A DNA stretch of 64,000 bases from positions 124,001 to 188,000 of the forward strand of contig NZ_JALLIX010000003.1 of assembly GCF_023242365.1 (NCBI RefSeq), given 5' to 3'. Origin of the DNA: Pseudomonas sp. MWU13-2100 (lineage in GTDB: Bacteria > Pseudomonadota > Gammaproteobacteria > Pseudomonadales > Pseudomonadaceae). Positions 41,762 through 50,590 of the stretch are shown here, one piece after another (positions within the stretch are counted from its first letter, which is position 1; the number at the start of each line of letters is the position of its first letter). Made by a program: the position numbers and the translations under genes. The notes beneath the pieces are model-generated. The model was not told where the DNA came from. It saw only the letters and a program-made list of their open reading frames with translations, and did not search any database.

Positions 41762-41797
41762 ACCTGTCTACTGTCAGAAATAACAGGTACAGACCAG
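41762..41797. promoter_or_regulatory. Palindromic element related to those at 50554 and 51351
   Basis: ACCTGTCTACTGTCAGAAAT is followed by AACAGGTACAGACCAG, giving inverted ACCTGT and ACAGGT arms around CTGTCAGAAAT. The core TGTCAGAAAT recurs near two Pr6Pr genes at a similar distance (100-120 bases) before a minus-strand start. Confidence 0.4.
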
Positions 41798-42065
41798 TTC
41801 CTCAGTCTGACCCGGGCACTCGGTGGAACACTTTCAGCCCTGCGCCGTCTACCTGAAAGGTACCGCTGACAGGAATCTCAGATGCTATGTCATCCGCGCC
41901 TCGGCAAACGGTAGCAGGCCCCCCCAGCACAAAGCGGTGACATTCAGTAATACCCCGCTTTTGCAATTCCCGCCCATTCACGCCAACCTGCACGCCGCTG
42001 TCGTGCGACGTTCAATTTCTTACAGCCACAACAGCCCTATTCAACATTCGCCCAAGAGTTTTCCC

Positions 42066-43193
42066 GTGATATCCAACGGACGCGACCTTCGCATCGATTT
42101 TTTCCGGGGGGTAGCGCTGATCTTCATTTTCTGGGATCACGTGCCGCAGAACCCGCTCGCCCATTTCACCGTGCGCAATTTCGGTTTCAGCGACGCGGCG
42201 GAGATCTTTGTCTTTCTCGCCGGCTACGCGGCGATCCTGGCCTACGGCAAGATCGCCCGCCGTGACGGTTTTCTGGTCGCCAGCGTGCATATCCTGCGCC
42301 GGGCCTGGGTACTTTATGTGGTGCACATCTTCCTGCTGGCGCTGCTGATGGGCATCGTGTTCTTTGCCAACAGCCAGGTGGAAACCCGTGACCTGATACA
42401 GGAAATGGGCTTGCAGTATTTCCTTACCCATCCACAGCAGGCGCTGGTGGACGAACTGCTATTGCGCTTCAAACCCAACCTGATGGATCCCCTGCCGCTG
42501 TATATCCTGCTGCTGCTCGGTTTGCCGCTGATCCTGCCGATGCTGCTGCACAAGGCCGAATACGTGGTCGGCCTGTCGGTGCTGCTGTACCTGCTGGCAC
42601 CCTGGTTCCAGTGGAACCTGGCCGCCCAGGAGGGCGGCGTATGGTTCTTCAACCCCATGGCCTGGCAATTGTTGTTCGTGCTCGGTGGCGCGGCGGCGAT
42701 CCATGGACAGCGAGAAAAGCGCCAGGAACTCCGCCCGTTGCCACGCCAACCGCTGTTCGTGGCCTGTGCGGTCTACCTGCTGGCCTGCGCGGTGATCGCC
42801 CTGTCGTGGAAATGGCCGCAGGTGCACGACGCCTTCATGCCCGAGCTACTGAGCGAATGGCTCTACCCGATCAGCAAGACCAACCTGTCGCCGGCACGCC
42901 TGCTGCATTTCCTGGCGCTGGCCTATGTGCTGTCAAAGCTGTTGCCCGATGGACGCTGGCTGGATCACTGGCTGGCCCGGCAAGGTTGCCGGATGGGCCG
43001 TTACTCGCTGGAGGTGTTCTGCTTCGGCGTGCTGCTGGCGCCGCTGGCGGACATGCTCAATGCCCAGGCCGGGGATGGTTTGCCGGTGCGGATGTTCAGC
43101 GCATTGCTGGGGGTGCTGCTGATGGCGACGCTAGCGGGCTGGCTGGCGTTCAACAAGCAACTGCAGCGGCCCACGCAAGTAGCGATCGCCTGA
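42066..43193 (+). CDS. OpgC-family membrane acyltransferase
   Basis: A 375-residue protein with about ten membrane spans. The N-terminus RDLRIDFFRGVALIFIFWDHVPQNP and NFGFSDAAEIFVFLAGY match the OpgC family, which succinylates osmoregulated periplasmic glucans. The GTG at 42066 is chosen because it sits just before the conserved RDLR; the frame is open upstream to 41823 without a conserved sequence. No opgG or opgH lies in the window. Confidence 0.8.
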   Translation: MISNGRDLRIDFFRGVALIFIFWDHVPQNPLAHFTVRNFGFSDAAEIFVFLAGYAAILAYGKIARRDGFLVASVHILRRAWVLYVVHIFLLALLMGIVFFANSQVETRDLIQEMGLQYFLTHPQQALVDELLLRFKPNLMDPLPLYILLLLGLPLILPMLLHKAEYVVGLSVLLYLLAPWFQWNLAAQEGGVWFFNPMAWQLLFVLGGAAAIHGQREKRQELRPLPRQPLFVACAVYLLACAVIALSWKWPQVHDAFMPELLSEWLYPISKTNLSPARLLHFLALAYVLSKLLPDGRWLDHWLARQGCRMGRYSLEVFCFGVLLAPLADMLNAQAGDGLPVRMFSALLGVLLMATLAGWLAFNKQLQRPTQVAIA

Positions 43194-43324
43194 TAAGGAC
43201 GACGGGGCATTGCGGCGCTCACGCCTGGGCTGATGACCTGCCAGAAAACCTGACCCACTTCACATATTTTTCGCTGACCCCAAGCAACGTCTAAGCTTCA
43301 GGCAAGTGCGATCAATCTGCGTGA

Positions 43325-46300
43325 ATGGATGAATCGACTATGGGCGCTTTATGGCAATCCGATTCGAGCAACACTGTGGCGCCAGCCAACAGGGAGGATG
43401 AAGCGCCTTTACCGAAAAAACCGCGTAAGCGCAGGCTGTGGTGGCGGCTGTTTTGGCTCGTGCTGCTGATTGCCCTGGGGTTGCTGGGGTTTGCCGCCTC
43501 GCGGGAAATGCGCAGTTCCAAGATCCAGGCGCGCGAGTTCAGCCGTCTCGCCGCCGACCTCGGCTATTCGCTGGAACCCGGCCCCAGTGACTCGATACTC
43601 TATCCCGGCGACGGACCTTTCGACAAACGCCTGGGCTACAGTGCCCTCGGCGAATTCCTGCCACGCCTGCTGAAACGCAACTACATGGTCGAAGCCCAGA
43701 CGCGCTTCTCCCCGGCGCTGCTGGACTACAGCCAGGAAGGCTTCTTCGTGCCATATAAGGAGAAAATCCAGGCCGGGCTATCGATCACCGATTGTCGCGG
43801 GGGCGATGTCTACCACTACGACTACCCGCAACAACTGTATCCGAGCTTCGAAGCCATCCCGCCGCTGGTGGTCAACAGCCTGCTGTTTATCGAAAACCGT
43901 GACCTGCTCGACCCGAAACAGCCCGAGGCCAACCCGGCGGTGGACTGGCCACGCTTCGGCAAGGCGGTGCTGTCACAGATTGCCAAGGTGCTGCATATCG
44001 GCGGCCAGGCCGCCGGCGGCAGTACCCTGGCCACCCAATTGGAAAAATACCGGCACTCGCCGGACGGCCTGACCCTCTCCGGCGGCGAAAAGATCCGGCA
44101 GATGATTTCCGCCAGCGTGCGCGCCTATCAGGGCGGGCCACAGACCCTGGAAGCACGCAAGAACGTGGTACGCGACTACCTCAACAGCGTGCCGCTGTCT
44201 GCCGTGCCCGGGCATGGCGAAGTGCATGGCATGGCGGAAGGCCTGCGGGTCTGGTACGGCGCCGACTTCGCCCAGGTCAACGCCCGCCTGAACAGCGTGG
44301 CCAGCGACCCGCTGAGCCTGTCCCAGCGTGGACTGGCCTTGCGTGAAGTGCTATCACTGATGATCGCCCAACGCCGACCCTCCCATTACCTGGCCCGTGG
44401 CCGTGACGAACTGGCCGAACTGACCGACAGTCATATCCGCCTGCTGGCTCAGAACGCGGTAATCGACGGCCCCCTGGCCGCCGCGGCACTGGCCAGCAAG
44501 GTGACCTACCGCGACTGGCAACAAGAGCCGACGATCCAGCCAGTGGAGTCGAACAAGGGCATCAGCGTGGCCCGCAGCCGCCTGGCGGCCATGCTCGACC
44601 GCCCGCTCTACGACCTCGACCGCCTCGACCTCTCGGCCACCAGTACCTTGCAGTCGGACCTGCAAAGCCAGGCCAGCGACTACCTCAAGCGCCTGGCCGA
44701 CCCGGAGTTCGCCAAATCCCTGGGCCTGTTGGGCGAACATTTGCTGACCCCCACCAGCACGCAACAGGTACGCTACAGCTTCACCCTCTTCGAACTCACC
44801 CCCGACAGCGCACGGGTACGGGTCCAGACCGACAGCACCGACCAACCCTTCGACATCAACGAAGGCAGCAAGCTCGAACTGGGTTCCACCGCGAAACTGC
44901 GGGTGCTGACCAGCTACCTGCAGATCATTTCCGAACTGCGCGACCGTTATGGCAACCAGTCACCCGCCGAACTGAAAAAAGTGGCGAATGATGCCCAGGA
45001 CCCGATCACCCGCTGGGCCGTGGACTACCTGGCGCAAAACAGCGACCGCTCCTTGCCGCAAATGCTCGACGCGGCCCTCAACCGGCAATACTCGGCCAAC
45101 CCCGGCGAAAGCTTCTTCACCGGTGGCGGCCTGCACCACTTCCACAACTTCCGCAAGGAAGACAACGGCCGCAGCCCGACCTTGCGCGAAGCCCTGCGCG
45201 AGTCGATCAACCTGCCGTTTATCCGCCTGATGCGCGACCTGGTGCGCTACAGCACCTACCAGGGCCCGAACAACAGCGCCGAATTGCTCAAGGACGACAG
45301 CGAACCGCGCCGCCAGGAATACCTGGCCCGCTTCGCCGACCACGAGGGCACGGCCTTCATGCTGCGCTTCTGGAAGAAGTACCAGAACAAAACGTCCCAG
45401 GAACGCCTGGACACCTTCCTCGACGGCATGCACCCGACGCCGATTCGCCTCGCCGCCGTGCACCGCTACCTGCTGCCGGATGCCCCGCAAGCGGCCTTCA
45501 ATGCCTTTGTCCGGGCCCACCTGAAAACCGAGAAAGTCACCGACGAACGCCTGGCCAAGCTCTACAAGACCTACGGGCCGGGGACCTTCGACCTGCCCGA
45601 CCAGGGTTTCATCGCCAAGGTCCACCCGCTGGACCTGTGGCTGCTCGGCTACCTGCTGAACAACCCCCAGGCACATTTCAGCCAGGCGGTGGCCGCCAGT
45701 GAATTCGAACGTCAGGAAGTCTACGGCTGGTTGTTCAAGAGCAAGCACAAGAGCGCCCGCGACAGCCGGATCCGGGTCATGCTGGAGATCGAAGCCTTCC
45801 TCGATATCCATCAGCGCTGGCAACAGGTCGGTTACCCCTTCGATCACCTGGTGCCGTCGCTGGCCACCGCCATCGGCAGTTCCGGCGACCGGCCGGCAGC
45901 CCTCGCCGAACTGGTGGGGATCATCCTCAACGACGGCGTGCGCATGCCGACCCTGCGCATCGACAGCCTGCACTTCGCCGCCGATACGCCCTACGAAACC
46001 CGCCTGGTCAACGACCCGAGCAAAGGCAAACGGGTGATGCCGTCGGAAGTCGCCACGGCCCTGCGCGAAGCGTTGTCACAAGTGGTGGATGCAGGCACCG
46101 CGCGGCGGGTCTCCGGCAGTTTCAAACAGCCGGACGGCACACCGCTGGCCATGGGCGGGAAAACCGGTACCGGCGACAACCGCATCGAAGCGATCGGGGC
46201 CGGTGGACGGGTCCTGAGCTCGAAGTCGATCAACCGCACGGCGACCTTTGTGTTCTACATCGGCGACCATCACTTCGGGACCCTGACCGCGTTCGTACCG

Positions 46301-46441
46301 GGACGCTCGGCCGAGTCCTTCAAGTTCACCTCGGCCTTGCCGGTGCAAGTGCTCAAGGGTATGGCGCCGATCCTGACACCTTATCTGCAACCGGGCAGCA
46401 ACACCTTGTGCACCGCGCAGAAGGTCGCGCAAACGCACTGA
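43325..46441 (+). CDS. Bifunctional PBP-like protein with divergent transglycosylase
   Basis: A 1038-residue inner-membrane protein with a basic cytoplasmic start and one helix near residues 40-62. A GT51-like domain follows (AGGSTLATQLEKYRHS near 230, DYLNSVPLSAVPG), then a transpeptidase with STAK near 521, SIN near 627 and KTG near 946. The GT51 ED motif reads ENRDLLD and the later RKxxE region reads EKIRQM, so transglycosylase activity may be reduced. An NlpC/P60 gene is convergent 16 bases on. Confidence 0.82.
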   Translation: MDESTMGALWQSDSSNTVAPANREDEAPLPKKPRKRRLWWRLFWLVLLIALGLLGFAASREMRSSKIQAREFSRLAADLGYSLEPGPSDSILYPGDGPFDKRLGYSALGEFLPRLLKRNYMVEAQTRFSPALLDYSQEGFFVPYKEKIQAGLSITDCRGGDVYHYDYPQQLYPSFEAIPPLVVNSLLFIENRDLLDPKQPEANPAVDWPRFGKAVLSQIAKVLHIGGQAAGGSTLATQLEKYRHSPDGLTLSGGEKIRQMISASVRAYQGGPQTLEARKNVVRDYLNSVPLSAVPGHGEVHGMAEGLRVWYGADFAQVNARLNSVASDPLSLSQRGLALREVLSLMIAQRRPSHYLARGRDELAELTDSHIRLLAQNAVIDGPLAAAALASKVTYRDWQQEPTIQPVESNKGISVARSRLAAMLDRPLYDLDRLDLSATSTLQSDLQSQASDYLKRLADPEFAKSLGLLGEHLLTPTSTQQVRYSFTLFELTPDSARVRVQTDSTDQPFDINEGSKLELGSTAKLRVLTSYLQIISELRDRYGNQSPAELKKVANDAQDPITRWAVDYLAQNSDRSLPQMLDAALNRQYSANPGESFFTGGGLHHFHNFRKEDNGRSPTLREALRESINLPFIRLMRDLVRYSTYQGPNNSAELLKDDSEPRRQEYLARFADHEGTAFMLRFWKKYQNKTSQERLDTFLDGMHPTPIRLAAVHRYLLPDAPQAAFNAFVRAHLKTEKVTDERLAKLYKTYGPGTFDLPDQGFIAKVHPLDLWLLGYLLNNPQAHFSQAVAASEFERQEVYGWLFKSKHKSARDSRIRVMLEIEAFLDIHQRWQQVGYPFDHLVPSLATAIGSSGDRPAALAELVGIILNDGVRMPTLRIDSLHFAADTPYETRLVNDPSKGKRVMPSEVATALREALSQVVDAGTARRVSGSFKQPDGTPLAMGGKTGTGDNRIEAIGAGGRVLSSKSINRTATFVFYIGDHHFGTLTAFVPGRSAESFKFTSALPVQVLKGMAPILTPYLQPGSNTLCTAQKVAQTH

Positions 46442-46457
46442 CAACAGGAGAAATACC

Positions 46458-47012
46458 TCAGCGGGTCGTATGAAAACGCTTGGCGAGGGTGTAGCTCTTT
46501 TTCCAGTAGCTGTTGCTCAGCGAGTCGATGCGTACCGTCTTGCCGCTGCGCGGCGAGTGAATGAATTTGCCCCCGCCGACATAGAGCCCGACGTGATTGA
46601 CGGTGCTTTGCCCATTGCGCCGGAAGAACACCGCATCACCGGGCTTGAGGTTTTTCCGCTCGATGGTCTTGGCATTGGAGCGGCGCATGGCGACGGTGGT
46701 CCGCGGCAACTTGATATCGGCCTCCTGCTGAAAGAGGTAGACCAGCAAACCGCTGCAATCGAAGCCATTGACCGACATCCCGCCCCACCGGTAGGGCGTT
46801 CCGATCAGTTGATGAGCCCGTCCGACGACGTTGTCGATGGGCACCGGCTTGGCCTTGGGCCGCATGCCCTGGACCACCTTGACCGATGAACCGGGTTTTG
46901 CCACATCGAGGGCGGCATGGGCCGAGAGGAACAGGCCCGGCGACACCCACAGCAGCGCTCCGAACAAGAAACTGGACATGATAAGTCCCGCCTTTTTGAC
47001 ACAAGGCGGCAT
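46458..47012 (-). CDS. Exported NlpC/P60 peptidoglycan endopeptidase
   Basis: A 184-residue protein with a signal peptide ending LSAHA (residue 33). The NlpC/P60 catalytic Cys is in NGFDCSGLL, the His in VNHVGLYVG and the third polar residue in KFIHSPRSG. It cuts D-gamma-glutamyl-diaminopimelate bonds in peptide stems. An internal ATG at residue 12 (46979) has a GGCGGGA site and is a possible start, but the longer form gives the signal peptide its basic region. Confidence 0.87.
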   Translation of the reverse strand: MPPCVKKAGLIMSSFLFGALLWVSPGLFLSAHAALDVAKPGSSVKVVQGMRPKAKPVPIDNVVGRAHQLIGTPYRWGGMSVNGFDCSGLLVYLFQQEADIKLPRTTVAMRRSNAKTIERKNLKPGDAVFFRRNGQSTVNHVGLYVGGGKFIHSPRSGKTVRIDSLSNSYWKKSYTLAKRFHTTR

Positions 47013-47164
47013 GGTAAAGAGCAGTCCCGGCCTTGCTTAGAGTGCTTTTCCTCAATTGATGTAGGGAAAAACTCTAAGTCAATACAGAAAACCAACCCGA
47101 GCATTGAAAGGTGCATGAGCCCAAATGGGCTGGGTGTCCGTTCGTCACTTTTTCTTGCTGCACG

Positions 47165-47194
47165 CTTAAGATATATCTTAAGGTATATCTTAAC
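47165..47194. promoter_or_regulatory. Overlapping palindromes, candidate YqjI operator
   Basis: CTTAAGATATATCTTAAG (47165-47182) is a perfect 18-base palindrome. A second near-copy, CTTAAGGTATATCTTAA, overlaps it at 47177-47193. They end 19 bases before the PadR-family start and very probably bind the protein encoded there. Confidence 0.75.
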
Positions 47195-47212
47195 CAGGCA
47201 GGAGAAAGAGAA

Positions 47213-47803
47213 ATGAGAGAGGAACATCCCCACCTGCGTCACCACCCCCGCGAATTCGGCGATGGCCATGACGGTTTCGAACGCCGCCCCGGTCGTGAAC
47301 GCGGCGGACGCGGCCCCCGGGTCTTCGCCCCCGGTGACCTGAAGCTGCTGCTGCTGGCGCTGATTGCCGAACAGCCCTGCCACGGCTACGACCTGATCCG
47401 CCAGATCGAAGGCATGTTCGACGGTGCCTATAGCCCGAGTCCCGGGGTGATCTACCCGACCCTGACCTTCCTCGAAGAAAGCGAAATGATCCTTGGCGAT
47501 GCCGCCGCCGGGAAAAAGCGCTACAGCGTGACCGACGCCGGACGTCAGTCCCTGGCCGAACAGGCCGTGGCCCTTGATGGCGTACGCATGCGTATCGATG
47601 TCAGCAAGCGCTCACTGCGCGGCCATGAACGGCCGCCGGAAATCCACGAGGCGGTGCACAATCTGCGCCACGCGCTGCAATTGCATCACGGCCGCTGGAG
47701 CCCGGAAGAAATCCTTCGGGTTCGTGATCTGCTGAACAACACCGCCAAGGCCATCGTCGATGGGCCGGGGACTCCCCCTTCCGTTCAGGAGAAACCGCTA
47801 TGA
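47213..47803 (+). CDS. yqjI: PadR-family metal-responsive regulator, YqjI type
   Basis: A 196-residue PadR-family repressor with a His-rich N-terminus (HPHLRHHPREFGDGH) like the nickel-binding tail of E. coli YqjI. The winged helix includes LKLLLLALIAEQPCHGYDLI and YPTLTFLEESEMI. In E. coli YqjI represses itself and yqjH and responds to nickel and iron. Here the ferric-reductase gene overlaps it by four bases, and palindromic operators precede it. The ATG at 47213 follows AGGAGAAAG. Confidence 0.85.
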   Translation: MREEHPHLRHHPREFGDGHDGFERRPGRERGGRGPRVFAPGDLKLLLLALIAEQPCHGYDLIRQIEGMFDGAYSPSPGVIYPTLTFLEESEMILGDAAAGKKRYSVTDAGRQSLAEQAVALDGVRMRIDVSKRSLRGHERPPEIHEAVHNLRHALQLHHGRWSPEEILRVRDLLNNTAKAIVDGPGTPPSVQEKPL

Positions 47804-48576
47804 ATGCGGTTACACAAGGGATTCATCGCGTCATGCACGAAATCAAGCGTCGCCGCCTGGAGGTGTTGCGGGTCGTCGACCTCACTCCGCGCATGCGCCG
47901 CATCACCCTGGGCGGGCCGGAACTGGCGGGCTTTATCAGCCTGGGCACGGACGACCATGTAAAAGTGTTCTTCCCACAGAACGCCGCCGAACAGGCCGCC
48001 CTGGAAACCATGACACTGGGGGCCAAGGACAACGGCCCGCTGCCGGCCATGCGTGACTACACCCCACGGCGTTATGACCTGGAAAGCGCGGAACTGGATA
48101 TCGACTTCGTCCTCCATGGCGACGGCCCCGCCGCGACCTGGGCGGCCCAGGCCGCGCCCGGTCAGTTCCTCACTATCGGCGGCCCGCGGGGCTCGATGGT
48201 AGTGCCGGATATCTTCGACAGCTACCTGCTGATCGGCGACGAAACCGCGCTGCCCGCCATTGCCCGACGCCTGGAAGGCCTGGCGGCCAATCGGCGGGCA
48301 CGGGTGGTGATCGAGGTGGAAAATGCCGGGGAGCAGCAGGCGTTGCGGAGTCCGGCGCAGGTCGAGGTGACCTGGGTGCGGCGCGATATGCCGGAGCAGG
48401 ATCTGCTGCGCACCGTCGAACAACTGAGCCTCCCCGAAGGCCGCCTGTATGCCTGGGTGGCGACCGAAGCGGCGTTGTCACGCAAGATCCGCAAGGTGTT
48501 ATTGGGCAGCCATGGTTTGAACGAGGAGTTTCTCAAAGCGGTCGGCTACTGGAAGCTGGACAGCGCCGAAGACTGA
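47800..48576 (+). CDS. yqjH: Siderophore-interacting ferric-chelate reductase, YqjH/ViuB type
   Basis: A 258-residue SIP-family flavoreductase. The FAD-binding motif DYTPRRYD is near residue 85, with HGDGPAATWAAQAAPGQ and GGPRGSMVVP after it, and the NAD(P)H domain has DETALPAIARRL. It reduces ferric siderophore complexes in the cytoplasm to release iron. The ATG overlaps the yqjI stop (ATGA), so the pair is an autoregulated unit. Confidence 0.88.
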   Translation: MNAVTQGIHRVMHEIKRRRLEVLRVVDLTPRMRRITLGGPELAGFISLGTDDHVKVFFPQNAAEQAALETMTLGAKDNGPLPAMRDYTPRRYDLESAELDIDFVLHGDGPAATWAAQAAPGQFLTIGGPRGSMVVPDIFDSYLLIGDETALPAIARRLEGLAANRRARVVIEVENAGEQQALRSPAQVEVTWVRRDMPEQDLLRTVEQLSLPEGRLYAWVATEAALSRKIRKVLLGSHGLNEEFLKAVGYWKLDSAED

Positions 48577-48612
48577 TCAGACAGCAGAGAGGTTGATGCA
48601 AAGCTCAAGGGC

Positions 48613-48710
48613 CTCTTCGCGGGCAAGCTCCGCTCCCACAATTAATGCTGTGTCGTATGCAAGATTGGTGAATGACACAAGACTGTGGGAGCGGAGCTTG
48701 CCCGCGAAGG
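48613..48710. repeat. Head-to-head REP pair with hairpin spacer
   Basis: CTTCGCGGGCAAGCTCCGCT on the left and TGTGGGAGCGGAGCTTGCCC on the right face each other. The spacer contains GTGTC (48650) and GACAC (48678) around GTATGCAAGATT, like the spacers at 58736-59490 and 62672-62767. Confidence 0.8.
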
Positions 48711-48732
48711 CGTCAGTACAGACGCTGCCGAC

Positions 48733-49395
48733 CTACCTGCCGCCCCGCCAACGACCCAGCACAATCAACAGCCCCGACACCAACATAAACCCCAGCAAAA
48801 TCTGCCCGGCATTGATAAACACCTGTGGATAACCCAGCTTGTCCACATCGAAAAAGGGATACGGGTACACCCCGATCAAATGCCCGCGCAACAGCACATA
48901 GGCGAAATAGACCACGGGGTAGATCGCCCAGGGCAACCCATCCCACAGGCGCAAGGTGCCCTTCTTCACGCAACACCACCAATAGACCACGAACAGCAGC
49001 GGCATCACGTCATGCAGTAACTCATCGGCCAACCATTGAAACCCTTGGGGATGCCACAGATGGCGCAGTAGCAGGTTGTAGGCCAACCCGACCACCACGA
49101 TGCTCGCCGTCACGCCGGTCTGCACCGACGGCTTGAGCAACCAGCGCCTGCCCGCCGAGTCCCGCGTGGTCACTGCACACGTCAGCACCGTCGCCGCCAG
49201 GGTATTGGTCAGCACGGTGAAAAAACTGAAGAAGGTCACCAACCCGCCGATCAGGCTGGCCTCCACCTGCCAGCGAAAAACCAGCAGCAGATAAAGCTGG
49301 ATCGCCAACCCGCCCCAGCCCAGCGACGCAGCCCCCAGCAACAGGGTCCGACGCCAGCCCACAGCGTTTTCCACAGCGCGGCGCCCCGTGCTCAC
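48733..49395 (-). CDS. Pr6Pr-type membrane protein, copy 1
   Basis: A 220-residue protein with about six spans. Recurrent segments [32 protein letters not shown] and [20 protein letters not shown] mark the Pr6Pr family, which has no established function. The GTG at 49395 overlaps the VF530 stop by four bases (GTGA), so the two are coupled. Copies 2 and 3 lie at 49789 and 50591. Confidence 0.75.
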   Translation of the reverse strand: MSTGRRAVENAVGWRRTLLLGAASLGWGGLAIQLYLLLVFRWQVEASLIGGLVTFFSFFTVLTNTLAATVLTCAVTTRDSAGRRWLLKPSVQTGVTASIVVVGLAYNLLLRHLWHPQGFQWLADELLHDVMPLLFVVYWWCCVKKGTLRLWDGLPWAIYPVVYFAYVLLRGHLIGVYPYPFFDVDKLGYPQVFINAGQILLGFMLVSGLLIVLGRWRGGR

Positions 49396-49622
49396 AGTTC
49401 GCGCTTGGTACGCGCCAGCTTGATATAGAGAGCCTCGACCTTCTCCCGTGCCCAAGGGGTCTTGCGCAGGAAAGTCAGGCTCGACTTGATGCTCGGATCA
49501 CTCTTGAAGCAACGGATATCGATGCGTTGCGCCAACCCTTGCCATTCGTAATGGGCCACCAGGGCATTGAGAATCTGCTCCAGGGTCACGCCATGCAAAG
49601 GGTTGTGGTTCGATGCCGTCAT
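49392..49622 (-). CDS. VF530-family small DNA-binding protein
   Basis: A 76-residue protein, full length for the VF530/DUF2132 family, with [21 protein letters not shown] and [25 protein letters not shown]. The family has a small helical fold and is described as DNA-binding; its role is unknown. It lies between Pr6Pr copies 1 and 2 and overlaps copy 1. Confidence 0.85.
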   Translation of the reverse strand: MTASNHNPLHGVTLEQILNALVAHYEWQGLAQRIDIRCFKSDPSIKSSLTFLRKTPWAREKVEALYIKLARTKREL

Positions 49623-49788
49623 GCCAGGCCTTCAGGTCAGGAAATGGAAGAAGCCGCGCACCTTAGCCGAGCCTTGGGGCGGGGGGAAGAGCCACGGGCG
49701 AAGACAAACCGTCCAGTGTCTGGAATAAGTGTAGGACCACTCTGAGTTTGCCATCCAACAGTATGCAGGTACCGGCATGCTCAGCCGA

Positions 49789-50442
49789 TCAGCGCTTGCC
49801 TTTCCACCGATCCACCGCAATCAGCACCAGTGATATGACCACAAAGGTCACCAGCACCATCAGCGCATTGATAAACACCTGTGGATAACCCAGTTTGTCC
49901 ACTTCGATAAAGGGATAGGGATAGGAGCCGACAAAGTAGCCACGCACCAGGGCATAAATGAAATAGATCAGCGGATAGAGCAGCCACGGCCAGATATCCC
50001 GCCATTGCAAGGTGCCCTTGGGCACGCAGAACCACCAATAGATCACAAACAGCAGCGGCATCACGTCGTGCAGTAATTCATCGGCCAGCCACTGCAGGCC
50101 CTGGGGGTTCCAGGTATTGCGCAGCAGCAGGCTGTACGCCAGCCCCACCAGCACAATGGCGGCGGCCACGCCGCCCTGGACCGCGGGTTTGAGAAAGAAA
50201 CGCCGAAGCGCCGAATCCCCCGAGGTCGCCGCACAGGTCAGCACCAGCGCCACGAGGATATTGGTCAGCACCGTGAAATAGCTGAAAAAGATATCCACCC
50301 CACCCAACAGGCTTTTCCCGGCCTGCCAGCGCGAAGTCAGGATCAGATAGAGCTGGAGGATCAAGGCAAACCATCCCAGCACCGCCGCAATCTTCACGGC
50401 AATGCCACCCCCGCTTTGCGTTAACACCATCTCGTCGCTCAT
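49789..50442 (-). CDS. Pr6Pr-type membrane protein, copy 2
   Basis: A 217-residue six-span protein very close to copy 1 in [28 protein letters not shown] and [20 protein letters not shown]. The start at 50442 follows AGGAG at a good distance; the frame remains open to 50622. The palindromic element at 50554 lies about 110 bases upstream. Confidence 0.75.
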   Translation of the reverse strand: MSDEMVLTQSGGGIAVKIAAVLGWFALILQLYLILTSRWQAGKSLLGGVDIFFSYFTVLTNILVALVLTCAATSGDSALRRFFLKPAVQGGVAAAIVLVGLAYSLLLRNTWNPQGLQWLADELLHDVMPLLFVIYWWFCVPKGTLQWRDIWPWLLYPLIYFIYALVRGYFVGSYPYPFIEVDKLGYPQVFINALMVLVTFVVISLVLIAVDRWKGKR

Positions 50443-50553
50443 GACCGGCTCCTGGCTACGCGGCACCTGCGACGGCAAAGCCCCAATCGATTGGGTACTC
50501 ATGAACAGGGTGTCTGTTGAACAAAACCCTAGAAGAATGCGGGACAAGACTCT

Positions 50554-50577
50554 ACTGTCAGAAATGACAGTTCTGAC
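50554..50577. promoter_or_regulatory. Palindromic element upstream of Pr6Pr copy 2
   Basis: ACTGTCA-GAAA-TGACAGT (50554-50571) is a perfect dyad, and GTCAGAA with TTCTGAC (50557-50577) forms a second overlapping one. About 50 bases around it recur before copy 3. Confidence 0.5.
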
Positions 50578-50590
50578 CAGCGGTAGCCCC

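Noticed and set aside
41823..42065. Longer N-terminus for the OpgC-like protein
   Set aside because: The extra 81 residues are hydrophilic and unlike OpgC, and the conserved RDLRIDFFRG begins right after the GTG at 42066.
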